A stretch of DNA of 64,000 nt from Nitrincola tibetensis (GCF_003284585.1 NZ_QKRX01000007.1:124001-188000); one strand, 5' to 3'. Shown: positions 8,107 to 16,778, counted from the first letter of the stretch. Notes: generated by a model not told the origin, from the letters alone. Numbers and translations: made by a program.

Positions 8107-9362
8107 TGGCTGGTCATCGTAATAAAGGTAATCCTGGCCTAATGGGCTGGATAGATGATCGTTTCCCAGCAACCGCGCTTTGGGATGATCACTTAGCTAA
8201 ATACTATGCTCCTAAAAACTTTAACTTTTGGTACTTCTTTGGGTCTCTAGCGTTATTGGTTCTAGTTAACCAAATTGTGACGGGTATCTGGTTAACCATG
8301 AGTTACAACCCAACTGCTGAGGGGGCATTTGCGTCCTTAGAATACATCATGCGTGATGTAGAGTACGGCTGGCTATTGCGTTACATGCATTCAACTGGCG
8401 CGTCTGCATTCTTCGTCGTCATCTATTTGCACATGTTCCGTGGATTGATGTACGGCTCGTACCGTAAACCACGTGAGCTTGTATGGATTTTTGGTATGAC
8501 AATCTACTTGGCACTGATGGCTGAAGCCTTCATGGGATATCTCTTGCCATGGGGTCAGATGTCATACTGGGGTGCTCAAGTAATTGTATCTTTGTTTGGT
8601 GCAATTCCGGTTATTGGCCCTGACCTGCAGCAGTGGATTCGTGGTGATTATCTGATCTCAGGTATTACGCTAAACCGCTTCTTCGCTCTTCACGTAGTTG
8701 CCTTGCCGATTGTTATTCTTGCGCTGGTCGTTTTGCATATCATCGCTTTGCATGAAGTGGGTTCAAATAACCCAGATGGTATTGAAATCCACGATAATCT
8801 GGATGAAAACGGTATTCCCAAAGACGGTATTCCTTTCCATCCGTATTACAGTGTTAAAGATTTAGTGGGTGTCGGCGTATTCTTGTTCGTCTTCTCAATT
8901 ATCGTCTTCTTCTTCCCAGAAGGCGGCGGTTATATGATTGAACGACCGAACTTTGAGCCAGCGAACGCATTAAAAACACCTGATCATATTGCTCCTGTTT
9001 GGTATTTCACTGCTTTCTATGCGATGTTACGTGCGGTTACATTCAACCTGTTCGGCTTAGATGCGAAATTCTGGGGCGTGGTTGTCATGGGGGCTGCGAT
9101 TGCAATTCTGTTCGTATTGCCTTGGTTGGATCGCAGTCCAGTTAAGTCTATGCGCTACAAAGGTTGGATCAGCAAAACTTACTTGATTGTGTTCGCCATC
9201 AGCTTTGTGATTTTGAGCGTGTTGGGTGTATTGCCTGCGACGGATGCGCGTACTTTAGTTGCGCAAATCTGTACCGTGCTTTACTTCGGTTACTTCCTCC
9301 TGATGCCCTTCTACACCAGGTTAGAAAGTACTAAACCAGTTCCGCAAAGGGTGACAGGCTGA
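8106..9362 (+). CDS. petB: Cytochrome b of the bc1 complex
   Basis: This 418-residue membrane protein has eight or so helices. The haem-ligand histidines are visible at residues 95, 109, 196 and 211; the second pair has the longer spacing also found in beta/gammaproteobacterial cytochrome b. The Qo-site motif reads PVWY, not PEWY, as is common in this group. It contains both haems b and the two quinone sites. The start overlaps the petA stop (TAATG) and its stop overlaps petC (TGATG), indicating translational coupling. Confidence 0.98.
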   Translation: MAGHRNKGNPGLMGWIDDRFPATALWDDHLAKYYAPKNFNFWYFFGSLALLVLVNQIVTGIWLTMSYNPTAEGAFASLEYIMRDVEYGWLLRYMHSTGASAFFVVIYLHMFRGLMYGSYRKPRELVWIFGMTIYLALMAEAFMGYLLPWGQMSYWGAQVIVSLFGAIPVIGPDLQQWIRGDYLISGITLNRFFALHVVALPIVILALVVLHIIALHEVGSNNPDGIEIHDNLDENGIPKDGIPFHPYYSVKDLVGVGVFLFVFSIIVFFFPEGGGYMIERPNFEPANALKTPDHIAPVWYFTAFYAMLRAVTFNLFGLDAKFWGVVVMGAAIAILFVLPWLDRSPVKSMRYKGWISKTYLIVFAISFVILSVLGVLPATDARTLVAQICTVLYFGYFLLMPFYTRLESTKPVPQRVTG

Positions 9363-10135
9363 TGAAAAAATTTCTATTTGCACTATTGATGGTGTGTCTG
9401 CCAGCTGTAGTTCAGGCGGCAGCCAGTGCGTATCCTAAAGATTCGATGAAGCCAGATCTAAGAGATCAAGCCTCGTTACAGCGAGGTATGGCTCTGTATG
9501 TTAACCGCTGCATGGGATGTCATTCCATGGAGTTCCAACGTTTTGAGCGTACAGCTGATGATATTGGTTTGCCTCATGATTTGATGGAAGAGTATTTGAT
9601 TCGTGGTGATCTTAAAATCCATGATCAAATGACCATTGCCATGAGCAAAACAGATGCTGCAGGTTGGTTTGGTGCGCCACCACCTGATCTGACGCTTGAA
9701 GCGCGTTTAAGAGGCACAGATTGGTTGTACACTTACTTGCGTACTTTTTACCGTGATGATTCAAGACCTTGGGGTGTTAATAACGCACTTTTCAAGGACG
9801 TAGGCATGCCAAACGTGCTTGAAGATCTTCAGGGTGTAGTTGTAAATAACTGTACAAGTGAAGAACTTGAGGCTCGAGGTGGATTTAGTGGTACACTGGA
9901 TCCGTTAACAGGTACTCGCAGTGGCCAATGTTTGACAGTTCAAGCCGGTACTGGAAGTATGAGTCCTGCAGAGTTTGATCAAGCAATTTATGACTTGGTT
10001 AACTTTATGGCTTATGTCGGTGAGCCTTCGCGCTTACAGTCTGAGCGTATTGGTACCTATGTTCTAATATTCTTGGCCATCTTCACTTTCTTTGCATACT
10101 TGCTGAAGAGAGAGTACTGGAGAGATATACACTAA
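9362..10135 (+). CDS. petC: Cytochrome c1 of the bc1 complex
   Basis: This 257-residue protein has a cleavable signal peptide (residues 1-19, ending VQA), the haem c attachment site CMGCH at residues 50-54, and a C-terminal membrane anchor (residues ~230-248). It accepts electrons from the Rieske protein and passes them to a soluble or membrane cytochrome c. It is the last gene of petABC and is followed at once by a strong terminator. Confidence 0.97.
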   Translation: MKKFLFALLMVCLPAVVQAAASAYPKDSMKPDLRDQASLQRGMALYVNRCMGCHSMEFQRFERTADDIGLPHDLMEEYLIRGDLKIHDQMTIAMSKTDAAGWFGAPPPDLTLEARLRGTDWLYTYLRTFYRDDSRPWGVNNALFKDVGMPNVLEDLQGVVVNNCTSEELEARGGFSGTLDPLTGTRSGQCLTVQAGTGSMSPAEFDQAIYDLVNFMAYVGEPSRLQSERIGTYVLIFLAIFTFFAYLLKREYWRDIH

Positions 10136-10158
10136 TACTCAGGTATTGGTTTATGAAG

Positions 10159-10190
10159 CTACGCGGTCGTTAGGCCGCGTAGATTTTTTT
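10159..10190 (+). terminator. Rho-independent terminator of petABC
   Basis: CTACGCGG (10159-10166) and CCGCGTAG (10175-10182) form an 8-base-pair GC-rich stem followed by A and seven T. It separates petABC from sspA. Confidence 0.93.
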
Positions 10191-10224
10191 GTTTATAGCA
10201 ATTGATTGTTTGTGGGGTAACTCG

Positions 10225-10857
10225 ATGGGAGTTGTAGCAAAACGTTCTTCCATGACCTTTTTTTCGGATGGCGATGACCATTACAGCCATCGTGTAAGAA
10301 TTGTTCTGGCTGAAAAAGGGGTCGCAGTGGATATTGTTGACTGTAAAGTTGATGATATGCCTGAAGATCTTGTAGGTCTAAATCCTTATAACAGTCTTCC
10401 GACTCTGTTGGATAGAGAGTTGGTGTTGTATGAGTCGGGAGTCATGATGGAGTATTTGGATGAGCGGTTTCCGCATCCTCCACTTTTGCCCGTCTATCCT
10501 GTTGCTCGTGCTGAAAGTCGTTTGTTTATGTACCGTATTCAAAGAGATTGGTGCAAATATGCAGACACAATTCTGCAGGGTGTAGCTGATCATGATGAAA
10601 TCGAGCGTTGTCGTAAAGAGTTACGTGACAGTCTGGTCTCTATTTCACTGATTTTCAGTGAAAAGCCTTTCTTCATGAGTGATGAGTTTACGATTGTAGA
10701 CTGCTGTATCGCACCTCTGTTGTGGCGTTTGCCTGTAATGGAAATTGAATTGTCACAGACTCAATGCGCTCCATTGTTTAGCTATATGAAACGTTTGTTC
10801 AGCCGTGAGTCTTTCCAAGCGAGCTTATCAGACGCTGAACGTGAGATGAGAGACTAA
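10225..10857 (+). CDS. sspA: Stringent starvation protein A
   Basis: This 210-residue protein has the glutathione S-transferase fold, with a thioredoxin-like N-terminal part and helical C-terminal part. It carries the SspA segment SHRVRIVLAEKGV and the near-invariant YLDERFPHPPLLPVYPVARAESRL. SspA binds RNA polymerase in stationary phase or stress and changes promoter choice; it is not expected to act as a transferase. I chose ATG 10225 (MGVVAKRSSMTFFSDGD) by comparison with E. coli SspA; an upstream in-frame ATG at 10189 would overlap the petC terminator. It is followed after 17 bases by sspB. Confidence 0.96.
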   Translation: MGVVAKRSSMTFFSDGDDHYSHRVRIVLAEKGVAVDIVDCKVDDMPEDLVGLNPYNSLPTLLDRELVLYESGVMMEYLDERFPHPPLLPVYPVARAESRLFMYRIQRDWCKYADTILQGVADHDEIERCRKELRDSLVSISLIFSEKPFFMSDEFTIVDCCIAPLLWRLPVMEIELSQTQCAPLFSYMKRLFSRESFQASLSDAEREMRD

Positions 10858-10874
10858 AGTCTCTGAGGTTGTAT

Positions 10875-11291
10875 ATGACACCTAGTAGATCCTATTTGTT
10901 AAAAGCATTGCATGAGTGGATAACCGATAACGACATGGCGCCGCATATTGCGGTGGATACGCAAGTTCAAGGCGTGATGGTTCCCGATCAATTTATGCGA
11001 GAAGAACAATTGATCTTGAATGTGTCGTATTCTGCTGTAAAAGATCTGGTGATGGATCAGGACGGTGTGTCGTTTAATGCCCGCTTTGGTGGTGTTCCAA
11101 CCAATGTATTTTTGCCTTTACCTGCTATTTTGGCCATTTATGCGAGAGAAAATGGCCAAGGGATGGGGTTTGGTATGGAGCCTGGCGCAGAAATGCTGAT
11201 CGCCGAAGATAATGGCCCTACAGAGCCACCACCGGATAAACCTAAGTTAGCGATAGCGAAGGAAAAGCCACGATTAAAAGTGGTCAAGTAA
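10875..11291 (+). CDS. sspB: ClpXP protease specificity-enhancing factor SspB
   Basis: This 138-residue protein has the SspB fold (residues ~5-110), which holds ssrA-tagged and other substrates, then a flexible Pro/Lys-rich linker, and the C-terminal ClpX-binding tail PRLKVVK, nearly that of E. coli. It delivers ssrA-tagged proteins from stalled ribosomes to ClpXP. GAGG at 10865-10868 is well placed for ATG 10875. It pairs with sspA as in other gammaproteobacteria. Confidence 0.97.
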   Translation: MTPSRSYLLKALHEWITDNDMAPHIAVDTQVQGVMVPDQFMREEQLILNVSYSAVKDLVMDQDGVSFNARFGGVPTNVFLPLPAILAIYARENGQGMGFGMEPGAEMLIAEDNGPTEPPPDKPKLAIAKEKPRLKVVK

Positions 11292-11297
11292 TATTTC

Positions 11298-11321
11298 AAA
11301 GGGGGCTTTTCAGCCCCTTTT
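11298..11321. terminator. Bidirectional terminator between sspB and dolP
   Basis: AAAGGGGGCT and AGCCCCTTTT pair around a TTTC loop (one G-U pair). A-rich and T-rich flanks let it serve both convergent transcripts. Confidence 0.8.
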
Positions 11322-11339
11322 ACTTAGAATATAAGTGGA

Positions 11340-11915
11340 TTATCCACCAATATATTCAAATACTTTGACAATGCGTCTGACACCTACTATCCCACGAATA
11401 ACGTCAACGGCGACATCGGCTTCTGCAGGGGTTACGAGCCCCATTAAATACACTGTGCCATTCTCTGTCACCACTTTGATTCTCATCCCTTCAGTCCGAT
11501 TGTCGGCCAAGAGTTGAGTTTTTACTCTTCCAGTTAAATAAGTATCATTTGCTCGAATCATCAGGGATGTCGGTCCTTCAATTTCGAGTTCATTATGAAT
11601 CTTACGTATTTCTCGGAGTACGTTAACCACCCTCTCTGCTTCGGTTTTTGTCGCTTCATTTGGCACTTGGCCTGTTAACAAAACCTGTCCATTAAAGCTA
11701 TTGATATTGATATTAGAGGCTCTTAATGCATCACTGCCTTTGTTTACATTAACCTTGGACTTAAATTCGATTGAGTTATCTTCAATGTAGTTTCCGAGGG
11801 TTCGACGGCCTTCGTTTTCTTCTATTGGTGTCTCACGGGTTGCGCTGACAAATGTCGAGCAGCCTGAGATCCCTGCAAGAATGCTGATTAACATAACTGG
11901 GACAAGTATGCGCAT
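11340..11915 (-). CDS. dolP: BON-domain outer-membrane lipoprotein, DolP (YraP)-like
   Basis: This 191-residue protein has a lipoprotein signal ending ISGC (Cys19) and two BON domains (residues ~45-115 and ~120-190), each with the GxVxLxGxV-type core (NGQVLLTGQV; NGTVYLMGLV). DolP binds anionic lipid at the division site and supports outer-membrane integrity in E. coli. It is the last gene of the minus-strand run lpoA-yraN-diaA-dolP, two bases after diaA. Confidence 0.9.
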   Translation of the reverse strand: MRILVPVMLISILAGISGCSTFVSATRETPIEENEGRRTLGNYIEDNSIEFKSKVNVNKGSDALRASNININSFNGQVLLTGQVPNEATKTEAERVVNVLREIRKIHNELEIEGPTSLMIRANDTYLTGRVKTQLLADNRTEGMRIKVVTENGTVYLMGLVTPAEADVAVDVIRGIVGVRRIVKVFEYIGG

Positions 11916-11917
11916 TG

Positions 11918-12505
11918 TTAGGCTCCAAATAGTTGATAGTCGATTAAATCACAAAGGCAGTGAAGCAGTAAGAGTTGTGCATCATGCACCAAAATTTCAT
12001 CTTCAGACGGTATACATATTTCGATTTCATCAGGGCGCAAAAGTGCAGTCATATTTCCGCCATCTCCACCGGTCAAAGCAATCACATCCATTTCTCGGTC
12101 GTGAGCCGCTTGTATCGCTTGAACCAAACTCGCAGAGCGACCGTTTGCTGAAATTGCAATCAAAATATCACCGGGCATGCCAATGGCTCGGATTTGCTTA
12201 GAGTAGATGTCAGCGAAGCTGCTGTCTTCGGCAATGGCGCAAATCGCAGCGCTGTCAGCATTTAACGCAAGTGCAGGGAGCCCAGGACGCTCGTGTCGAA
12301 AGCGATTAATCAGGAGGCTGCTAAAGTGTTGTGCGAGTGCACCTGAAGCGCCATTTCCTGCGCATAGTAATTTACGCTCACTCACTAATCGTTCACAGAG
12401 CAACTGGCCCGCTTGAGCAATTAGCGGAGTGAATTGCTCAATGGTTTGGGCGTTGACCTCCATGGAGTGATGAAATTGATTAATAATTTTTTCTTCAAGT
12501 TCCAT
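11918..12505 (-). CDS. diaA: SIS-domain protein DiaA/GmhA family
   Basis: This 195-residue SIS-fold protein has GNGASGALAQHFSSLLINRF near residue 50 and ISANGRSASLVQAI near residue 120. GmhA isomerises sedoheptulose 7-phosphate for LPS heptose; DiaA binds DnaA and promotes initiation at oriC. The location between dolP and yraN favours diaA, but sequence alone does not settle the choice, because both families share this fold. Confidence 0.82.
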   Translation of the reverse strand: MELEEKIINQFHHSMEVNAQTIEQFTPLIAQAGQLLCERLVSERKLLCAGNGASGALAQHFSSLLINRFRHERPGLPALALNADSAAICAIAEDSSFADIYSKQIRAIGMPGDILIAISANGRSASLVQAIQAAHDREMDVIALTGGDGGNMTALLRPDEIEICIPSEDEILVHDAQLLLLHCLCDLIDYQLFGA

Positions 12506-12529
12506 TAACGGATATCCAGTGTAGGTAAT

Positions 12530-12880
12530 TCAGGGTCTGAAGGCATCTTTATACCAAATGGGTGTTTGATTGCCTTCAAAAGCGACAACGTCAAAACGGC
12601 AAGGATAACCATCCCAGCCTGTTTGTCCACTCATAATATAGCGAGCAGTTCGAATTAATTTGCGTTGCTTTTGCCAATCTACTGAAGCCGCTGCCCCACC
12701 AAATTGAGAATGTTTGCGCTGTCGAACCTCAATAAAGACGATGGTGTCTCGGTCATACATTATCAGGTCTATTTCACCAAGACGGCATCGAGCATTACGT
12801 TTTAGAAGCATTAGTCCCTGATTGCATAACCATTCTTCGGCTCTTCGTTCGGCATCCATGCCAATGTTTTTTCGATCCAT
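12530..12880 (-). CDS. yraN: YraN, UPF0102 endonuclease-like protein
   Basis: This 116-residue protein belongs to the PD-(D/E)XK nuclease-like UPF0102 family: GMDAERRAEEWL at the start, CRLGEIDLIMYD (catalytic Glu/Asp) near residue 32, and VFIEVRQRK near residue 48. The cellular role is not established. It starts 7 bases downstream of lpoA and is followed by diaA after 24 bases. Confidence 0.92.
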   Translation of the reverse strand: MDRKNIGMDAERRAEEWLCNQGLMLLKRNARCRLGEIDLIMYDRDTIVFIEVRQRKHSQFGGAAASVDWQKQRKLIRTARYIMSGQTGWDGYPCRFDVVAFEGNQTPIWYKDAFRP

Positions 12881-12887
12881 GAAAACA

Positions 12888-14690
12888 CTATTCCTTTATG
12901 AGTTGAGGGATTCCATTCGTAAACGTAGCCCAAGAGAGTCTGCGTATGATGCGTTTATTGGGGCCGATACTTAAGCGTCCAGTTTCACCATCAACGTAAC
13001 TTCCAGGCCGCATGCTAAGTTCGTTTAAGACAGAGTGCAAACGCCAAGCATCAGCGCCTAATGCATAAAACTTGCCTTCATTTGTATGTGTATTGTCACG
13101 TGAAGCGGCCAATGTATTGCGCAGCTCGGATGAATCAGAAAGGCGCCACGGAATATCAGTGAAGCTGATACGAGCCAGATCGGTATCTCGTACGTTATCA
13201 ATCGAACCTTCGAACAGATGAGAGGTTGCCATAACCGGAATTTTAGCAACATAGTGGTAAGCCAGCATTGGGTTAATCAAGCGAGCATCACGAGCATCAA
13301 CAGCCATAAAAATGACATCTGTTTCATGACTAACATTTACTCTCTGGCCACTTTGAGAACGACGCGGCATCGTTCGCGCCAACAGAGGATCATTGTTAAG
13401 CAGTCCTCTGATTTGTGCAGAGGTATCGCCTTGACCTTTGAATTCGAGTGTAGCAAGGGTTTGCCCGCCTTGTCTGAAAAATTCCTGCTCTATTGATTGA
13501 CCCAAGCGTTGCGCCCAAGGAGTGTCACTTGTGATAATCATAGCCGTTTGATAACCCAGCTCAGCGGCGCGCCTTCCTAGTTCGCTGGCTTCATGTTCAC
13601 TGGATAAATCCAGTTGAAAGGGTGGGTTCGAGCCTGTATTGGCCTGGTTAAGTGCCAGTACAGGCACAGGATGGTTGGGTAGCTCTGCTAAGCGATTGAC
13701 ATACTCACGCTCTAAGGGCCCAATAATAATTTCTAAGCCACGTTGTGTTGCAATTTCAAAGAGTTGTTCAGGATTCGTTATTTGCGTGCTGTCGAGCGTT
13801 TCAATATGCGTGTTTAACGCACCGTCCGTTAGCATCGCGGTTGTAAAGCCATCGGTAATATAGCGAGCGATCTCGGCTAATGGACCTGAGTAAGGAAGTA
13901 ACAGACCAATACGACGACTACCCGGTGCTATAGACTCAAGAGCAGTGCCAGAGGAAAAAAGCGATTGTTGAGACGTTGGACTGGAAAGAGTTGCTGGATG
14001 TTGTGCCCATAAAGCCTCCCAGTCTTCTAGGGCATCTTCTTTTTCTTCAGCAGACAGCTCCGAGCGTTGAATCAATCCTAGCTCAAACCAGCCTTGTTCG
14101 AAATAGTTATTCTGCGGGCTTTTAACGGCTGCGTGTAAATCGGCAATAGACGTTTGCTCTAAGGATTTTTCAATCAACTCTCTGAGTGCGTTTTGTGTTT
14201 TTTGATCATCGGTCATTTGTGTACCTGTCACTAATTCACGAATGGCGCTGATCGGATCTGAAGTTTGCAGGTAGATAGAAGAACGGCTTTGACTGATTTC
14301 CAAGATGTCATCTGGCGCAAGTTCGGCAGGGAATCGTGCGTAAGACCAGTAATCAAGCGCCTGACGCGGATTATTATTGGATAATGCATGTTCAGCACGA
14401 ATACTGGCAATGTTTAAACTTAAAAACGTCGGTAGAGTGCGTGTATCCAACTGATCTAGAATTTGATTGGCTTCATTTGTTTGGTTTCGGGAATATAAAA
14501 CCCTTGCTGCTTCAATACGCAATTCGACAGAGCGTTCTCCACTGGCTTGATTGGCAGCGTTTAATAGACGCATGACAATATCATCCTTAGGAAGAGCGGG
14601 CTGCAAAGTGCCTGTTGACGGTGCACTGCAAGCCGATAGGAATAGAGCTAAAAATAGCAAAGTCAAAGACAAGGCTAATCTATTCGTCAT
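12888..14690 (-). CDS. lpoA: Penicillin-binding protein activator LpoA
   Basis: This 600-residue outer-membrane lipoprotein has a signal peptide ending LSAC (lipidated Cys21), a helical TPR-like N-domain (residues ~30-225), and a periplasmic-binding-protein-like C-domain (residues ~245-600) starting with RRIGLLLPYSGPLAEIA. LpoA reaches through the periplasm to activate PBP1A. I chose ATG 14690 because it gives a proper lipoprotein signal and has AGGA upstream; the longer in-frame start at 14768 would lie within rsmI. Only 34 bases separate it from the divergent rsmI. Confidence 0.93.
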   Translation of the reverse strand: MTNRLALSLTLLFLALFLSACSAPSTGTLQPALPKDDIVMRLLNAANQASGERSVELRIEAARVLYSRNQTNEANQILDQLDTRTLPTFLSLNIASIRAEHALSNNNPRQALDYWSYARFPAELAPDDILEISQSRSSIYLQTSDPISAIRELVTGTQMTDDQKTQNALRELIEKSLEQTSIADLHAAVKSPQNNYFEQGWFELGLIQRSELSAEEKEDALEDWEALWAQHPATLSSPTSQQSLFSSGTALESIAPGSRRIGLLLPYSGPLAEIARYITDGFTTAMLTDGALNTHIETLDSTQITNPEQLFEIATQRGLEIIIGPLEREYVNRLAELPNHPVPVLALNQANTGSNPPFQLDLSSEHEASELGRRAAELGYQTAMIITSDTPWAQRLGQSIEQEFFRQGGQTLATLEFKGQGDTSAQIRGLLNNDPLLARTMPRRSQSGQRVNVSHETDVIFMAVDARDARLINPMLAYHYVAKIPVMATSHLFEGSIDNVRDTDLARISFTDIPWRLSDSSELRNTLAASRDNTHTNEGKFYALGADAWRLHSVLNELSMRPGSYVDGETGRLSIGPNKRIIRRLSWATFTNGIPQLIKE

Positions 14691-14724
14691 ATACTGTTTT
14701 TTCCTGCAAGTATTTGGAAACATC

Positions 14725-15561
14725 ATGTCAGATCCGGTTTTATATGTCATAGCCACTCCCATTGGCAATCTTGGTGACCTGTCAGAGCGTGCAATACGTG
14801 TGCTGAGTCAGGTTGATTTGATCGCAGCTGAAGATACTCGGCACTCAGGTCGTTTAATGGCACACTTTAACATTAAAGTGCCCATGATTTCAGTCCATGA
14901 CCACAATGAAAGTCAAAGAATTGAGCTGATTCTTAAGCATCTTGCGCAAGGGCATAGTATAGCCTTGGTTTCGGATGCGGGAACCCCTTTAATTTCAGAT
15001 CCGGGTTATATTCTAGTAAGGAGTGTTCGCGAAGCCGGTTATCAGGTTTCGCCAGTGCCAGGTTGTTGTGCGTTTATTGCAGCATTAAGCGCATCGGGCT
15101 TGCCTTCAGATCGTTTTATGTTCTACGGATTTCTTCCAGCGAAGCGTGCTAGTCGCTTACGCACACTTAATCAATGGGCTGATGAAACCTCAACACTCAT
15201 CTTTTATGAATCCACCCATCGCATACTCGACAGTCTAGAAGACATGATAGCGGTCTTTGGTGCTTCGCGTGAGGCCGTTGTTGCAAGAGAGCTGACCAAA
15301 ACCTTTGAGACGATTAAACTTGACAGTTTGGCTTCTTTATTAACCTGGATGCAGCAAGACTCTAATCAACAAAAAGGTGAGTTTGTGGTGATCGTGCGTG
15401 GCGCTCCACCTCGGATAGATGAGGAGGAGTTAGATAAAAAAACGCTGGACATTTTGGCTTTGCTGGCGACTGAATTACCGCCTAAAAAGGCAGCGGCCTT
15501 GACATCAGCCATAAGCGGTGCCAATAAAAAACGTCTCTATCAGTACTTATTAGATAAGTAA
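14725..15561 (+). CDS. rsmI: 16S rRNA (cytidine-1402-2'-O)-methyltransferase
   Basis: This 278-residue tetrapyrrole-methylase-fold protein begins LYVIATPIGNLGDLSERAIRVL and contains AEDTRHSGRLMAHF and VSDAGTPLISDPGY, all RsmI hallmarks. It 2'-O-methylates C1402 of 16S rRNA in the decoding centre using S-adenosylmethionine. ATG 14725 has GGA six bases upstream; longer in-frame starts would run through the divergent lpoA. It precedes rnpB, a conserved arrangement. Confidence 0.96.
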   Translation: MSDPVLYVIATPIGNLGDLSERAIRVLSQVDLIAAEDTRHSGRLMAHFNIKVPMISVHDHNESQRIELILKHLAQGHSIALVSDAGTPLISDPGYILVRSVREAGYQVSPVPGCCAFIAALSASGLPSDRFMFYGFLPAKRASRLRTLNQWADETSTLIFYESTHRILDSLEDMIAVFGASREAVVARELTKTFETIKLDSLASLLTWMQQDSNQQKGEFVVIVRGAPPRIDEEELDKKTLDILALLATELPPKKAAALTSAISGANKKRLYQYLLDK

Positions 15562-15563
15562 GC

Positions 15564-15591
15564 TTGCACTTTGTTTAGATCCTGTTATCCT
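15564..15591 (+). promoter_or_regulatory. rnpB promoter
   Basis: TTGCAC (15564-15569) and TATCCT (15586-15591) are separated by 16 bases and lie 7 bases before the start of the RNase P RNA. Confidence 0.7.
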
Positions 15592-15597
15592 GCCCGC

Positions 15598-15954
15598 GGG
15601 AGTTTGCTGGACAGTCGCTGCTTTGCTTGCAAAGTGGAGGAAAGTCCGGGCTCTACAGGGCAGAGTGCCAGATAACGTCTGGGCGGCGCGAGTCGACGGA
15701 AAGTGCAACAGAAAGTATACCGCCTAAGGGCTCTTCGGAGTCACGGTAAGGTTGAAATGGTGCGGTAAGAGCGCACCGCGTGGGTGGCAACATTCCACGG
15801 CGATGGAAAACCCCACTCAGAGCAAGACCAAATAGGGATCCTTAAGGTGCGGCCCGTACTGGATCCGGGTAGGTCGCTAGAGGTGCATGGTGACATGCAT
15901 TCGAGACGAATGACTGTTCACGACAGAACCCGGCTTATAGGCAAACTCCCAACT
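15598..15954 (+). ncRNA. rnpB: RNase P RNA, bacterial class A
   Basis: This is the catalytic RNA of RNase P, which matures tRNA 5' ends. The P1 helix is formed by GGGAGTTTGC (15598) and GCAAACTCCC (ending 15950). The conserved core elements GAGGAAAGTCCGGGCTC near 15638 and ACAGAACCCGGCTTATAGGC near 15924 are intact, as is the GGTAAG segment. A T-run follows at 15954. Exact ends are approximate. The gene lies between rsmI and the accessory methylamine module. Confidence 0.97.
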
Positions 15955-15974
15955 TTTTTACAGACCCATGGGCG

Positions 15975-16568
15975 TTAATGTTCGTCATCATAATGTATGA
16001 CGGATAAAAGGCGAATAGGCACTTCGATAAGTTGCTCTGGCCCATGTGGTACTTCTGCATCAAATGAAAGGCTATCACCTGGCCCCATATCATATAAATG
16101 ATTGCCGTGACGATAGAGAATTTTCCCTTCGAGCATATAAATAAATTCTTGTCCTGGATGCGAAAACGTTGGGAATACTTCTGCGGCATCATCCATTGAA
16201 ATTAAAAAAGGCTCGTATGTTTTCTTCTTACCACGATGGTAACTTAGCAGTTGGTAAGTATGGCCTTTTTCCGTTCCACGTCTAACCACCTCCATGCCTT
16301 GTCCTGATTTTGTCAGTTGGGCCCCACCTTCAGGGCGATCATAATCGCTAAATAACTTCGAAATCGTTAAGCCAATCGCATCGCAAAGACGACTTAAAGT
16401 GTCCAAGCTTGTTGAAACCTGTGCATTTTCAATTTTGCTGACCATCCCCTGGCTAAGTCCTGCAATTCGAGCAACATCCATAATTTTCAGACCCTGTTCA
16501 ACGCGTGTGCGTTTTACCTTCATCGCAATGTACTGCTCAAGTTGTAATTTTGGATCTTGTTGTGTCAT
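15975..16568 (-). CDS. XRE-family regulator with C-terminal cupin domain
   Basis: This 197-residue protein has an N-terminal helix-turn-helix of the XRE type (residues ~12-68; MDVARIAGLSQGMVSKIENAQVSTSLDTLSRLCDAIG) and a C-terminal cupin_2 domain (residues ~115-190; HPGQEFIYMLEGKILYRHG and GDSLSFDAEVPHGP). Such proteins control small-amine, polyamine or amino-acid catabolic genes (for example PuuR), the cupin serving as the sensor. It is divergent from the methylamine operon and is probably its specific regulator. The ligand is unknown; N-methylglutamate, gamma-glutamylmethylamide or methylamine are guesses. Confidence 0.85.
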   Translation of the reverse strand: MTQQDPKLQLEQYIAMKVKRTRVEQGLKIMDVARIAGLSQGMVSKIENAQVSTSLDTLSRLCDAIGLTISKLFSDYDRPEGGAQLTKSGQGMEVVRRGTEKGHTYQLLSYHRGKKKTYEPFLISMDDAAEVFPTFSHPGQEFIYMLEGKILYRHGNHLYDMGPGDSLSFDAEVPHGPEQLIEVPIRLLSVIHYDDEH

Positions 16569-16655
16569 GCCCTATGCCTCTTCTTGGTGCTGAAAGCGAT
16601 CGCTTAGATCTAAATTGAGTCACGGCTCAGTGTCAATCTTGTGTCAACGATTCCC

Positions 16656-16688
16656 ATTATAGCGCAACTATTAATTCCTATCAGGAAT
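16656..16688 (-). promoter_or_regulatory. Promoter and palindromic candidate operator of the XRE-cupin gene
   Basis: On the minus strand TATAAT occupies 16661-16656. At the -35 position lies the palindrome ATTCCTATCAGGAAT (16674-16688, 6-base arms). A repressor bound there would block this promoter, suggesting autoregulation. A GTGTCAA direct repeat at 16630-16646 is a further possible site. The whole gap 16569-16919 otherwise holds only the sigma-54-type promoter and leader of mgdA. Confidence 0.45.
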
Positions 16689-16761
16689 ATTTATTTCATT
16701 ATTTGTTTGGTTTTCAAATGGTTGAAAAAAATCTGTCTTAGGTCTTCTGATGCGTGTCAGT

Positions 16762-16778
16762 TTGGCAAGAATGTTGCT
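16762..16778 (+). promoter_or_regulatory. Sigma-54 (RpoN)-type promoter of the methylamine operon
   Basis: TTGGCAAGAATGTTGCT has the diagnostic GG (16764-16765) and GC (16776-16777) exactly ten bases apart and matches the TGGCAc-N5-TTGCw consensus at most positions. The start of transcription would be near 16789, giving a leader of about 130 bases. Sigma-54 control would fit nitrogen limitation. I could not identify a convincing NtrC enhancer by eye. Confidence 0.62.
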
